In this document: piece after piece, positions 9,018-17,953 of the stretch | Position numbering within the stretch: the stretch's first letter is position 1 | How the letters are laid out: each line of letters starts with the position of its first letter | Assembly: GCA_964356295.1 (NCBI GenBank) | Contig: CAYHHE010000004.1 | Location: 1 to 58,403 of the forward strand | From: CAVQGZ01 sp964356295 | Lineage (GTDB): Bacteria; Actinomycetota; Actinomycetes; Jiangellales; Jiangellaceae | DNA: 58,403 nucleotides | Direction: 5' to 3' | The notes under the pieces: generated by a model | The model's database searches: none | What the model was told of the DNA's origin: nothing | Seen by the model: the letters and a program-made list of their open reading frames with translations, nothing else | Translations under genes and position numbers: made by a program

Positions 9018-9713
9018 ATGACGATGCCGTTCTACGTCTCGCCCGAACAGCTCATGAAGGATCGGGCGGACTTCGCCCGCAAGGGCATCGCCCGCGGACG
9101 CAGCGTGGTCGTCGTCCAGTACGACCAGGGCATCCTCTTCGTCGCGGAGAACCCCTCGACGTCCCTGCACAAGATCAGTGAGATCTACGACCGGATCGCG
9201 TTCGCGGCGGTGGGCAAGTACAACGAGTTCGAGAACCTGCGGGTGGCCGGCATCCGGCTGGCGGACCTGCGCGGCTACTCCTACGACCGGCGTGACGTCA
9301 CCGGCCGCGGCCTGGCCAACGCCTACGCCCAGACCCTCGGCGCCATCTTCACCACCGAACCCAAGCCCTACGAGGTGGAGATCGTGGTCGCCGAGGTCGG
9401 CACGGATGTCGACGGCGACCAGGTGTTCCGGCTCACCTACGACGGGTCGGTCGCCGACGAGCACGGCTACGCCGTGATGGGCGGCTTCTCGGAGTCCATC
9501 AACGGCTACCTCGGCGAGCACTACCGCGACGGCCTGGGCCTCGAGCAGGCCCTGCGGCTGGCCGTGGACGGCCTTGGCCGCGACAGTGGCGGCGGTGAGA
9601 CCCGCGCGCTGGACAGCTCGCAGCTGGAGGTGGCGGTGCTGGACCGGACCCGTCCGCGACGCGCCTTCCGGCGCATCCGGGCAGCCGAGATCGACGCCCT
9701 GCTGCGCACCTGA
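9018..9713 (+). CDS. prcA: 20S proteasome alpha subunit
   Basis: Structural subunit (231 aa) that forms the outer rings of the core and its gate, and binds the C-termini of ARC. The N-terminus MPFYVSPEQLMKDRADFARKGIARG is the family's gating segment and H0 helix. The fold continues through VVVQYDQGILFVAENPS, and there is no N-terminal threonine, as expected for the alpha type. The ATG at 9018 follows GAGGAGCG at 9004-9011. Lys28/Arg29-type residues in the pore helix are consistent with docking of the ATPase. pafA starts about 50 bases downstream. Confidence 0.96.
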   Translation: MTMPFYVSPEQLMKDRADFARKGIARGRSVVVVQYDQGILFVAENPSTSLHKISEIYDRIAFAAVGKYNEFENLRVAGIRLADLRGYSYDRRDVTGRGLANAYAQTLGAIFTTEPKPYEVEIVVAEVGTDVDGDQVFRLTYDGSVADEHGYAVMGGFSESINGYLGEHYRDGLGLEQALRLAVDGLGRDSGGGETRALDSSQLEVAVLDRTRPRRAFRRIRAAEIDALLRT

Positions 9714-9771
9714 CGCGCCCCCGGCGAGGCCCGCTGGGTGACCGGGCCGTCATGGGCCTACCGTGGGGTCC

Positions 9772-11133
9772 GTGCACCGACGCATCTTCGGCCTGGAGAC
9801 CGAGTACGGCGTCACGTGCACATTCCGGGGTCAGCGTCGGCTCTCCCCCGACGAGGTCGCCCGGTACCTGTTCCGACGCGTGGTGTCATGGGGACGCTCC
9901 AGCAACGTGTTCCTGCGCAACGGCGCGCGCCTGTACCTCGACGTCGGCAGCCATCCGGAGTACGCCACCCCCGAGTGCGACGACATCGGCGAGCTGGTGA
10001 CCCACGACAAGGCCGGCGAGCGCATCCTCGAGGGCTTGGTCGTGGACGCCCAGCAGCGCCTGGCCGACGAGGGCATCACCGGCGAGGTCTACCTGTTCAA
10101 GAACAACACCGACTCGGCAGGCAACTCCTACGGCTGCCACGAGAACTTCCTCATCGGCCGGCACGGCGAGTTCAGCCGCCTCGCCGACGTCCTCATCCCG
10201 TTCCTGGTCTCCCGGCAGATCATCTGCGGGGCCGGGAAGGTGCTGCAGACCCCGCGCGGCGCGGTGTTCTCGATCAGCCAGCGCGCCGAGCACATCTGGG
10301 AGGGCGTGTCGAGCGCGACCACGAGGTCCCGGCCGATCATCAACACCCGGGACGAGCCGCACGCCGACGCCGACCGGTTCCGCCGACTGCATGTGATCGT
10401 CGGCGACTCCAACATGTCGGAGGTGACGACGCTGCTCAAGGTCGCCTCCACCGACCTGGTCATCCGGCTGGTCGAGGCCGGGATGGCCATGCGCGACCTG
10501 GGGCTGGAGAACCCGATCCGCGCGATCCGCGAGATCAGCCACGACCCCACCGGCCGTCGACGGGTCAGGCTGTCCAATGGCCGCGAGGCCAGCGCGCTGG
10601 AGCTGCAGGACGCCTACCTCGGCAGGGTGCGGGACCTGGTGGACCGCGAGGGCTGGAACGACCCGGTGACCCGCCGCACCCTGGACCTGTGGGAGCGGAC
10701 GCTGAAGGCCGTCGACTCCGGGGACCTGTCCCTGGTCGAACGGGAGATCGACTGGGTGATCAAGTACCGGCTGATCGAGCGCTACCGCGCCCGCCACAAC
10801 CTGGGGCTGGCCTCGCCGCGAGTAGCCCAGCTCGACCTGGCCTACCACGACATCCACCGGGACCGAGGGCTGTTCTACCTTCTGCAGCGTCAGGGAGCCC
10901 TGGCCCGCGCAACCAACGACCTGCAGACCTTCCAGGCAAAGACGGTGCCGCCGCAGACGACCCGGGCGCGGCTGCGCGGCGACTTCATCCGGGCCGCCCA
11001 GCACAAGCGCCGCGACTTCACCGTCGACTGGGTGCACCTCAAGCTCAACGACCAGGCCCAGCGAACAGTGCTGTGCAAGGACCCGTTCCGCTCGGTCGAC
11101 GAGCGGGTGGACCGGCTCATCGCCGGCATGTGA
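9772..11133 (+). CDS. pafA: Pup-protein ligase
   Basis: ATP-dependent ligase that phosphorylates the C-terminal Glu of Pup and joins it to substrate lysines (453 aa from GTG 9772; GTG 9763 would add three residues). The start is set by the family N-terminus, HRRIFGLETEYGVTCTF. The catalytic aspartate (Asp57) is in LYLDVGSHPEYATPE. The KNNTDSAGNSYGCHENF segment matches dop, but the Dop-specific loop is absent, which supports ligase rather than deamidase. It lies 58 bases after prcA, so here all Pup-system genes are contiguous, whereas in M. tuberculosis pafA lies some genes away from prcBA. Confidence 0.96.
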   Translation: MHRRIFGLETEYGVTCTFRGQRRLSPDEVARYLFRRVVSWGRSSNVFLRNGARLYLDVGSHPEYATPECDDIGELVTHDKAGERILEGLVVDAQQRLADEGITGEVYLFKNNTDSAGNSYGCHENFLIGRHGEFSRLADVLIPFLVSRQIICGAGKVLQTPRGAVFSISQRAEHIWEGVSSATTRSRPIINTRDEPHADADRFRRLHVIVGDSNMSEVTTLLKVASTDLVIRLVEAGMAMRDLGLENPIRAIREISHDPTGRRRVRLSNGREASALELQDAYLGRVRDLVDREGWNDPVTRRTLDLWERTLKAVDSGDLSLVEREIDWVIKYRLIERYRARHNLGLASPRVAQLDLAYHDIHRDRGLFYLLQRQGALARATNDLQTFQAKTVPPQTTRARLRGDFIRAAQHKRRDFTVDWVHLKLNDQAQRTVLCKDPFRSVDERVDRLIAGM

Positions 11134-11168
11134 GACCCCAGACCGAGACGACAGCGAGGTCCCTAGTC

Positions 11169-12068
11169 ATGCGCGTCCCACGCCCCTTCGTCCTGCTGCT
11201 CGTGCTCGGCCTGCTGGGGCTGGCCGGCTGCTCAAGCGAGTCCGGTGAGGCTGCACCCACCGCCGAGCCTGGCTCCAGCGGGGTCGAGGTGAGCGGCGAC
11301 ACCGACCAGGCGCCCGAGATCACGATCCCCGACCAGGACCCCCCGGAGGACCTGGTGGTCCAGACCCTCGTCGAAGGTGACGGCCCCGAGGTGCAGGCGG
11401 GCGACCTGCTGCTGGCCGACTACGTCGGTGTGCTGTGGGAGGACGGCGAGGAGTTCGACTCGTCCTGGTCCCGCGGGGAGCCCGCGGCCTTCGGAATCGG
11501 CGTCGGCCAGGTCATCGAAGGCTGGGACACCGGCCTGGTCGGCCAGACCGTCGGCAGCCGAGTCCTGCTGGTGATCCCCCCGGACCTCGGCTACGGCGAC
11601 CAGGAGAGCGAGTCGATCCCGGCAGGGTCGACTCTGGTGTTCGTCGTCGACATCCGCGACACCTTCTCGGCGGAGGAGGCCGCCGGCGGGACGCCTGTCG
11701 ACAACCTGCCCGAGGGGCTCCCGACGGTCAGTGGGGAGCCTGGCAGCGAGCCGACCGTGGCCGTGCAGGATGCCCAGGCACCCGCGACCAGCTCCAGCGT
11801 GGTGGTGGTCGAGGGTGCGGGAGAGGCCATCGACCCCGAGGCGACCGTGGTTGCCCACGCCTCGCAGGTGTCCTACGACACCGGCGAGGTGGTGGCCTCG
11901 ACCTGGGACACCGCCCCGGTCGCCATCGACGCGACCGCCATCCCCGGCCTGGCGGAGGCCATCGTGGGGGCATCGGTCGGGACGCGGGTGCTGAGCCTGA
12001 TCGCCGCCGAGGACGACCCGAGCGGACAGGGGCAGATCGTGGTGCTCGACGTTCTGGGGTCATTCTGA
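11169..12068 (+). CDS. FKBP-type peptidyl-prolyl isomerase lipoprotein
   Basis: Predicted secreted lipoprotein (299 aa) with an FKBP prolyl isomerase domain. The signal peptide ends in lipobox LAGC, so Cys21 would be lipidated. Residues about 75-165 contain the FKBP core: YVGVLWEDGEEFDSSWSRG, VIEGWDTGLVGQTVGSRVLLVIPP and the YG(D/N) loop. Residues about 205-299 repeat the fold weakly (ASTWDTAPVAID, LAEAIVGASVGTRVLSLIA) without the aromatic pocket residues, so this looks like a degenerate second FKBP domain. The ATG at 11169 is the only start giving a signal peptide. It sits between pafA and tatA, a common actinobacterial arrangement, and probably assists folding of exported proteins. Confidence 0.88.
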   Translation: MRVPRPFVLLLVLGLLGLAGCSSESGEAAPTAEPGSSGVEVSGDTDQAPEITIPDQDPPEDLVVQTLVEGDGPEVQAGDLLLADYVGVLWEDGEEFDSSWSRGEPAAFGIGVGQVIEGWDTGLVGQTVGSRVLLVIPPDLGYGDQESESIPAGSTLVFVVDIRDTFSAEEAAGGTPVDNLPEGLPTVSGEPGSEPTVAVQDAQAPATSSSVVVVEGAGEAIDPEATVVAHASQVSYDTGEVVASTWDTAPVAIDATAIPGLAEAIVGASVGTRVLSLIAAEDDPSGQGQIVVLDVLGSF

Positions 12069-12114
12069 GCCGAAGGGCGTAGCATCGAGCCCACCGCCCA
12101 GCGAGGAGGACGAC

Positions 12115-12402
12115 GTGTTCCGACAGATCGGTCCGCCCGAGCTGCTGATCATCCTGCTCATCATCGTCTTGCTGTTCGGGGCGAAGAAGCTCCCGGAGAC
12201 CGCCCGTGGCCTGGGACGCTCCCTTCGGATCTTCAAGGCCGAGACGAAGGGCCTGGCCGACGACGACAAGCCGCCGGCGGACCAGCAGACCCACCCGGCA
12301 CCGGCCGGGGAGATCACCGCGCAGCGGGCCACCGACCCGATCACGGCGGCAGGTGAGGCTGTCGCGGAGCCTTCGCCGACCCGTTCCGACGAACGCTCCT
12401 AG
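12115..12402 (+). CDS. tatA: Sec-independent translocase TatA
   Basis: Pore-forming subunit of the twin-arginine translocase (95 aa). The N-terminus MFRQIGPPELLIILLIIVLLFG carries the single membrane helix. The hinge GAKKLPETARGLGRSLRIFKAE is followed by the amphipathic helix. The remaining 45 residues are acidic and Pro-rich, as in TatA. The GTG start at 12115 follows GAGGAGGA (12103-12110). tatC begins 11 bases after the stop. No tatB is present here; actinobacteria usually encode it elsewhere. Confidence 0.95.
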   Translation: MFRQIGPPELLIILLIIVLLFGAKKLPETARGLGRSLRIFKAETKGLADDDKPPADQQTHPAPAGEITAQRATDPITAAGEAVAEPSPTRSDERS

Positions 12403-12413
12403 CCGCGGGGCTG

Positions 12414-13280
12414 ATGGCCACCCTCACCCGAGGACACCCCCCGTCTGGCTCCGCCGACGACCGGGGCCGCATGCCGCTGGCCGCCCACCTCCGCGAGCTG
12501 CGCCGTCGACTGGCGGTATCCGCGCTCGCGGTGGTCGCCGGGATGGTCGTCGGGATCGTCTTCTACGAGCCGCTGCTCGAGCTCTTCGTAGGCCCGTTCA
12601 CCCAGACCACCGAGCGGTTGGCGCAGGAGCAGGGGCTCAAGGCGATCATCAACTTCGACGGCATCGCCGACCCCTTCACCGTCCCGCTGCGGCTGGCCAT
12701 CCTGACCGGCGTCGTGCTGGCGGCACCGGTCTGGATCTACCAGCTGTGGGCGTTCGTGGTCCCCGGCCTCTACCGCAGCGAGCGCCGCTGGGCAGCCTCC
12801 GTGCTGCTCACCGCCGTGCCGCTGTTCCTGGCCGGCGTCGTCCTGTGCTACTGGCTGCTGCCGAAGGGACTGACGGTCCTGCTGGGCTTCACCCCCGAGG
12901 GCGTCAGCAACTTCGTGTCCTTCTCCCGCTACTTCGCCTTCGTCGTGCGAATGCTGCTGGTCTTCGGGATCGCGTTCCTGCTGCCGGTGTTCGTCGTGCT
13001 GCTCAACGCCGTCGGGGTGTTCAGCGGCGCCACCCTGTCCGCTGCTCGACGCTGGATCGTCGTCGGCGTCTTCGCGTTCGCCGCGCTGGCCACCCCGACC
13101 GGCGACCCGGTGACCATGCTGCTGCTCGCGGTGCCGATGTGGCTGCTGTTCGAGGCCTCGGTGCTGGTGTGCCGGCTCAACGACCGGCGACGCGCCCGGC
13201 AGCTCGAGGCGGCAGGCCTGAGCGGGCTGAGCGATGACGAGGCATCACCCCTCGATCCACCCACGCCGGCGCAGGAGTGA
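12414..13280 (+). CDS. tatC: Sec-independent translocase TatC
   Basis: Multi-spanning receptor of the twin-arginine pathway (288 aa). After about 22 variable residues comes MPLAAHLRELRRR, the conserved cytoplasmic N-terminal motif. Six hydrophobic segments follow, with the ADPFT-type loop (GIADPFTVPLRLAILTGVVLAAPVWIYQLWAFVVPGL) between helices 1 and 2 and FARYF/VFGIAFLLPVFVV further on. The stop overlaps the GTG of the lipid kinase (GTGA at 13277-13280). An unstructured tail of about 35 residues ends the protein. Confidence 0.95.
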   Translation: MATLTRGHPPSGSADDRGRMPLAAHLRELRRRLAVSALAVVAGMVVGIVFYEPLLELFVGPFTQTTERLAQEQGLKAIINFDGIADPFTVPLRLAILTGVVLAAPVWIYQLWAFVVPGLYRSERRWAASVLLTAVPLFLAGVVLCYWLLPKGLTVLLGFTPEGVSNFVSFSRYFAFVVRMLLVFGIAFLLPVFVVLLNAVGVFSGATLSAARRWIVVGVFAFAALATPTGDPVTMLLLAVPMWLLFEASVLVCRLNDRRRARQLEAAGLSGLSDDEASPLDPPTPAQE

Positions 13281-14239
13281 GCACCGGCACCACCCGCCGG
13301 TTCACCCTGCTGGTCAACCCCACGGCCGGCGGGGGACAGGGACGCCGCTACGCCGGCGTGGTCGAGCGGGTGCTGCGCTCGACTGGGGCTCGGGTGGACG
13401 TGCTGTGCGCGCCCGACCCTGACCTGGCGCTGCAGTGGGGCAGGCAGGCCGTGGCCGGCTCCGGCCCCAGCGGGCACGCGGCGAACGAGCACTGCCTGGT
13501 AGCCGTGGGTGGCGACGGGACGGTGCACCTGGCGCTGCAGGTCCTCGCCGGCACCGACACCCTGCTCGGCGTGGTGGCCTGCGGGTCGGGCGACGACGCG
13601 GCCCGCACCTGGGGCCTGCCCAGAGGGGATCCCCACCGGGCCGCCCACGTGCTGCTCAACGCTCCGGCGGGCGCGGTGGACCTGGGCGTGGCAGAAGACG
13701 CCCAGGGGACCCGGCGATGGTTCGCCACCGTGGCCGCCACGGGGTTCGACGCGAAGGTCACCGAGCGATCGCTGGGCCTGGCGTCCCTGCCGGGACCGCT
13801 GCGCTACCTGTCCGCCCTGGTCAGCGAGCTGCGGGAGTTCACCCCGTTGAGCTACCGGTTGGCCCTGGACGGTGAGGCGGTGCTCACCGACGCGATGCTC
13901 GTCGCCGTCGGCAACGGCCCTTCCTACGGAGGCGGGATGCAGGTGACCCCCCGGGCCGACCCCACCGACGGCCTGCTGGACGTGCTCATCCTGCACCCCC
14001 TGCCGACCGCCGAGTTCGTGCGCGTCTTCCCGCGGGTCTACCGGGGGACCCACCTGTCCCATCCCGCGGTGCAGACCCGTCGCTCGGCCGTGGTGGAGGT
14101 GGACGCCCTCGGCGTGGTCGCCTTCGCCGACGGCGAGGCCCTCGGCGCCCTGCCGCAACGGTTCTCCGTCCTGGCCGGGGGGTTGGACGTGGTCGGCTTC
14201 ACCGGTGCTGCGGGCCGGGCGCCGGACGGCAGGACATGA
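13277..14239 (+). CDS. diacylglycerol/lipid kinase family protein (DagK/YegS type)
   Basis: Predicted ATP-dependent lipid kinase (320 aa) phosphorylating diacylglycerol or a related lipid. NPTAGGG is at residues 14-20, the catalytic GGDGT motif at 78-82, and the GSGDD nucleotide/substrate loop follows about 30 residues on. A C-terminal beta-sandwich carries GNGPSYGGGMQVTPRADPTDGLLDV, typical of the family. The start overlaps the tatC stop. The same arrangement with tatC and helY occurs in M. tuberculosis. The exact lipid substrate cannot be read from sequence. Confidence 0.87.
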   Translation: MSTGTTRRFTLLVNPTAGGGQGRRYAGVVERVLRSTGARVDVLCAPDPDLALQWGRQAVAGSGPSGHAANEHCLVAVGGDGTVHLALQVLAGTDTLLGVVACGSGDDAARTWGLPRGDPHRAAHVLLNAPAGAVDLGVAEDAQGTRRWFATVAATGFDAKVTERSLGLASLPGPLRYLSALVSELREFTPLSYRLALDGEAVLTDAMLVAVGNGPSYGGGMQVTPRADPTDGLLDVLILHPLPTAEFVRVFPRVYRGTHLSHPAVQTRRSAVVEVDALGVVAFADGEALGALPQRFSVLAGGLDVVGFTGAAGRAPDGRT

Positions 14240-14246
14240 TTGTCCC

Positions 14247-15272
14247 GTGATCCGGTCGATGGGCTACTTCCGGGCGGACGGAGCCGTGACGATCGACGGG
14301 GTCTCCGACGCGATCTTCGACAGCCCCCAGGTACGCGGGGCGCGCGAGTCCCTGGTCGCCGCCCACGAGCGCGCCCTGCGAGACCCGGCAGGCGCGTTCG
14401 TGTGGGTCGCGCTGTTTCGTCCCACCAAGGCCGAGCTCGCCGCCGTCACGCAGGTGTTCGACCTCGATGCGCACCAGGTGGAGGATGCCGGCAACACCCA
14501 CCAGCGGGCGAAGGCCGACCTGAGCAAGGGCCGCGCGTTCGTGGTGATGAAGACGCTGACCTACCGTCCCGAGACTCGTCAGGTGGAGACCGGGCAGGTG
14601 GCCATCTTCGTCGGACCCACCTTCGTCGTCACAGTGCGTCAGGGGACGACGCGAGACCTGCGCGAGCTGCGGGACCGCATCGCCACCGACCCCCCGGTCC
14701 TCTCGCGCGGGCCGATCGGCGTCCTGCATGCCATCGCCGACCTGGTGGTCGATGGCTACCTCCAGGTCAGCGAGCAGGTGCAGGAGGAGGTCGAACGGCT
14801 CGAGGAGGCTGTCTTCTCCCCCCGGGCCAGCGACCTCTCCGGCTCGATCTACTCCCTCAAGCGGGAGAACATGGAGATCCGGCGCGCGGTGAGCCCGCTG
14901 CTCACGCTGGCCTCCGACCTGGCCCACGAGACCCTCGATGACCTGCCCGAGCAGCTCAGCGGGCACTTCCGCGACATCGGCGAGCACCTGCTGCGGGTGT
15001 CCGACCAGGCGGACTCGGTGGACAACCTGCTCCTGGCGCTGATGGCGGCCGCGAACGCGCGGGTCGAGCTCAAGCAGAGCGCGGACCAGCGTCGGATGGC
15101 CGCCTGGGCCGCGATGGCACTCGTCCCCACCATGATCGGCGCCATCTACGGGATGAACTTCGCGTTCATGCCTGAGCTGGAGTGGCGATGGGGCTACCCG
15201 CTGGTGCTGCTGCTCATGGTGGGCATCATCACGTTGCTGTACCGGCGGTTCCGGGCCGCGGGATGGCTGTGA
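14247..15272 (+). CDS. corA: CorA-like magnesium/cobalt transporter
   Basis: Pentameric divalent-cation channel of the inner membrane (341 aa). The long cytoplasmic domain (about 1-275) is rich in charged helices. Two C-terminal membrane helices follow, and the first ends in the selectivity motif GMN at 302-304 (YGMNF). The sequence after GMN is FAFMPELEWRWGYP, as in CorA. The start is set at GTG 14247 (VIRSMGYF), just past the kinase stop; an in-frame ATG at 14259 is possible. The stop overlaps the helicase start (ATG 15263). Confidence 0.92.
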   Translation: MIRSMGYFRADGAVTIDGVSDAIFDSPQVRGARESLVAAHERALRDPAGAFVWVALFRPTKAELAAVTQVFDLDAHQVEDAGNTHQRAKADLSKGRAFVVMKTLTYRPETRQVETGQVAIFVGPTFVVTVRQGTTRDLRELRDRIATDPPVLSRGPIGVLHAIADLVVDGYLQVSEQVQEEVERLEEAVFSPRASDLSGSIYSLKRENMEIRRAVSPLLTLASDLAHETLDDLPEQLSGHFRDIGEHLLRVSDQADSVDNLLLALMAAANARVELKQSADQRRMAAWAAMALVPTMIGAIYGMNFAFMPELEWRWGYPLVLLLMVGIITLLYRRFRAAGWL

Positions 15273-17953
15273 CGCGGCCTGGCGACATCGAGGAGTCCTT
15301 CCGGCGGCTCTACCCGTTCACCCTGGACGCCTTCCAGGACAGGGCCTGCCGGGCCCTGCGCGACGGTCGGGACGTCCTGGTGGCCGCGCCCACCGGCTCC
15401 GGGAAGACCGTGGTCGGGGAGTACGCGGTGCACCTGGCGGTCAGCGGTACCGGCACGTGCTTCTACACCACGCCGATCAAGGCGCTGTCGAACCAGAAGT
15501 ACACCGACCTGTGCCGGCGGTACGGCGAGCACCGGGTCGGCCTGCTCACCGGCGACAACAGCATCAACGCCGATGCGGCCGTCGTGGTGATGACCACCGA
15601 GGTGCTGCGCAACATGCTCTACGCCGAGTCGCCCACCCTGCGGCGCCTGCGCTTCGTCGTCATGGACGAGGTGCACTACCTCGCCGACAAGGACCGGGGC
15701 CCGGTGTGGGAGGAGGTCATCATCACCCTCCCGGGCTCGGTTCGGCTGGTCTCCCTGTCGGCCACGGTGTCCAACGCCGAGGAGTTCGGCCAGTGGTTGG
15801 GCACCGTGCGTGGGCCAACCGACGTCGTGGTCGAGGAGCGCCGCCCGGTGCCGCTGTGGCAGCACGTCATGGTGGGCACCCAGCTGTACGACCTGTTCGT
15901 GGACGAGGCCCAGGAGCGGGTCAACCCCGAGCTCGTGCGACTGGCCCGGCAGTCCGCCCAGCTGGCCAGGTCCCCGGACCGGCGGCCCGCTCGCGGCGGC
16001 AGGCGACCCCAGGTCCGCGACAGCCACCTGACCCCCCGGCGCAGCGAGGTCGTGGAGCGGCTGCGGCGCTCCGGGCTGCTCCCGGCCATCGTGTTCGTCT
16101 TCAGCCGGGCCGGCTGCGACGCAGCCGTCGAGCAGGCCCTGCTCTCCGGTGCTCGGCTCACCGACTCCACACAGGCCGCGGCCGTGGACCGGATCGTGGC
16201 GGACCGGTGCCGGCTCATCACCCCCGCCGACCGAGCTGTGCTCGGCTTCGACCAGTGGCAGGCCACGCTGCGTCGCGGGTTCGCCGCCCACCACGCAGGC
16301 CTGCTGCCGATCTTCAAGCAGACGGTCGAGGAGCTGGTCAGCCAGGGACTGGTCAAGGTCGTCTACGCCACCGAGACCCTCGCCCTCGGGATCAACATGC
16401 CCGCCCGGTCGGTCGTGCTGGAACGGCTGGTCAAGTGGAACGGGGAGCAGCACGCCGAGGTGACAGCCGGGGAGTACACCCAGCTGTCTGGGCGAGCCGG
16501 CCGACGGGGCATCGACGTGGAGGGGCACGGTGTCGTCGCCTGGCACCCGGGCCTGGACCCCGTCGCCCTGGGCGGGCTGGCCTCGACACGCACCTACCCG
16601 CTGAGGTCCTCGTTCCGGCCCTCCTACAACATGGCCGTCAACCTCGTGCACCAGCGCGGACGCGAGAAGTCCCGGCGCCTGCTGGAGTCGTCCTTCGCGC
16701 AGTTCCTCATCGATCGCTCCACCGTCGGCATGGCAGCGCGCCGACGCGGGCTCACCGAGGCCATCGAGGGCTACGCCGAGGCCATGACGTGCAGCCGTGG
16801 CGACTTCAGCGAGTACGCCGCCCTGCGTCGGGCGCTCAAGGACGTCGAGAACGCGGCCGCACGCGGACGCCGAACCCACGCGGCAGCCTCGGCACAGGCC
16901 GCTGTCGGCTCCTGGCGGGTCGGTGACGTGCTGGACGTCCCAGCCGGTCGTGCGCGCGGCCTGGTGGTGGTGCTCTCGGCAGCAACCGGCGACCCGGACG
17001 CAGTCTCCCCGTTGGTCCTGACCGAGTCCCGGCAGGTTCGGCGGCTCGCGCCGTCCGACCTGCGTCACACACCCAGAAGGGTCGCCACCATCCGGGTGCC
17101 GCGGGGGTTCGACCGCAAGGCAGCCGGCGCCCGACGGGCACTGGTCGCCTCGATGCGTGCGGCCGTGCGGGCTGAGGAGCCGGCGGCCGCCCCGCGGGGT
17201 GCCCAGAGCGTCACCGACGCCGACCGGGAGGATGCCGAGTCGCTGCGCAGCTTGGTGCGCGCTCACCCGTGCCACGGGTGCCCGGACCGGGAGGAGCACG
17301 CACGGTGGGCCGAGCGGCGGTGGCAGGCCGAGCGCGACCTCGCGCGGCTGGAGGAGGGCATGGGCCGTCGCCGTGGCTCGATCGCCACCGACTTCGACCG
17401 GGTGTGCGCCGTGCTGGACACCATGGGCTACCTCGACGAGGACACGGTCACGCCGGCAGGGACGCGGCTGCGAGGCCTGTTCGGCGAGCTCGACCTGCTG
17501 GCCGCGCAGTGCCTTCGTCTCGGTCTGTGGGAGGGGTTGCACGCCCCGGACCTGGCCGCGTGCGCCGCGGCGCTGACCTTCCAGGCCCGCGGAGCCGAAC
17601 CCGGCCCGACCGCGCACCATCCGGCCGGTGCCGTGCGCGGCGTGCTGGAGGAGATGGTCGGGATCTGGGAGGACCTGCACGGGGTCGAGAGCGAGCACGG
17701 ACTGGACTACCTGCGCCCACCCGACCTCGGCTTCTGCGCAGGTGTCCAGCGCTGGGCGGCCGGGCACACCCTGCAGGCGGTGCTCGCCGAGCAGGACATG
17801 ACCCCCGGCGACTTCGTCCGGTCGGTCCGCCAGGTCCTCGACCTGCTCGACCAGCTGGCCAAGGTGGCCGGCGGCGGCTCGGTACGGGACACCGCCCGGG
17901 GCGCCATGACGGCGCTCAACCGGGGGGTCGTTGCCTACGACACGCTCGGCTGA
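15263..17953 (+). CDS. helY: Ski2-like DEAH-box helicase (HelY family)
   Basis: Large ATP-dependent RNA/DNA helicase (896 aa). Walker A APTGSGKT is at about 42-49, motif II DEVH at 135-138 and motif III SAT at 166-168. The second RecA domain has AHHAGLLPIFK, TETLALGINMPAR and QLSGRAGRRGID. The C-terminal half carries the helical and beta-rich Ski2/Mtr4-like domain with RAHPCHGCPDREEHARWAERR, which may bind metal. The ATG at 15263 is chosen since it gives the FTLDAFQDRACRAL Q-motif region; GTG 15269 overlapping the corA stop is an alternative. Its 3' end overlaps the convergent exonuclease gene by 19 bases. It probably acts in RNA processing or decay. Confidence 0.92.
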   Translation: MAVTRPGDIEESFRRLYPFTLDAFQDRACRALRDGRDVLVAAPTGSGKTVVGEYAVHLAVSGTGTCFYTTPIKALSNQKYTDLCRRYGEHRVGLLTGDNSINADAAVVVMTTEVLRNMLYAESPTLRRLRFVVMDEVHYLADKDRGPVWEEVIITLPGSVRLVSLSATVSNAEEFGQWLGTVRGPTDVVVEERRPVPLWQHVMVGTQLYDLFVDEAQERVNPELVRLARQSAQLARSPDRRPARGGRRPQVRDSHLTPRRSEVVERLRRSGLLPAIVFVFSRAGCDAAVEQALLSGARLTDSTQAAAVDRIVADRCRLITPADRAVLGFDQWQATLRRGFAAHHAGLLPIFKQTVEELVSQGLVKVVYATETLALGINMPARSVVLERLVKWNGEQHAEVTAGEYTQLSGRAGRRGIDVEGHGVVAWHPGLDPVALGGLASTRTYPLRSSFRPSYNMAVNLVHQRGREKSRRLLESSFAQFLIDRSTVGMAARRRGLTEAIEGYAEAMTCSRGDFSEYAALRRALKDVENAAARGRRTHAAASAQAAVGSWRVGDVLDVPAGRARGLVVVLSAATGDPDAVSPLVLTESRQVRRLAPSDLRHTPRRVATIRVPRGFDRKAAGARRALVASMRAAVRAEEPAAAPRGAQSVTDADREDAESLRSLVRAHPCHGCPDREEHARWAERRWQAERDLARLEEGMGRRRGSIATDFDRVCAVLDTMGYLDEDTVTPAGTRLRGLFGELDLLAAQCLRLGLWEGLHAPDLAACAAALTFQARGAEPGPTAHHPAGAVRGVLEEMVGIWEDLHGVESEHGLDYLRPPDLGFCAGVQRWAAGHTLQAVLAEQDMTPGDFVRSVRQVLDLLDQLAKVAGGGSVRDTARGAMTALNRGVVAYDTLG

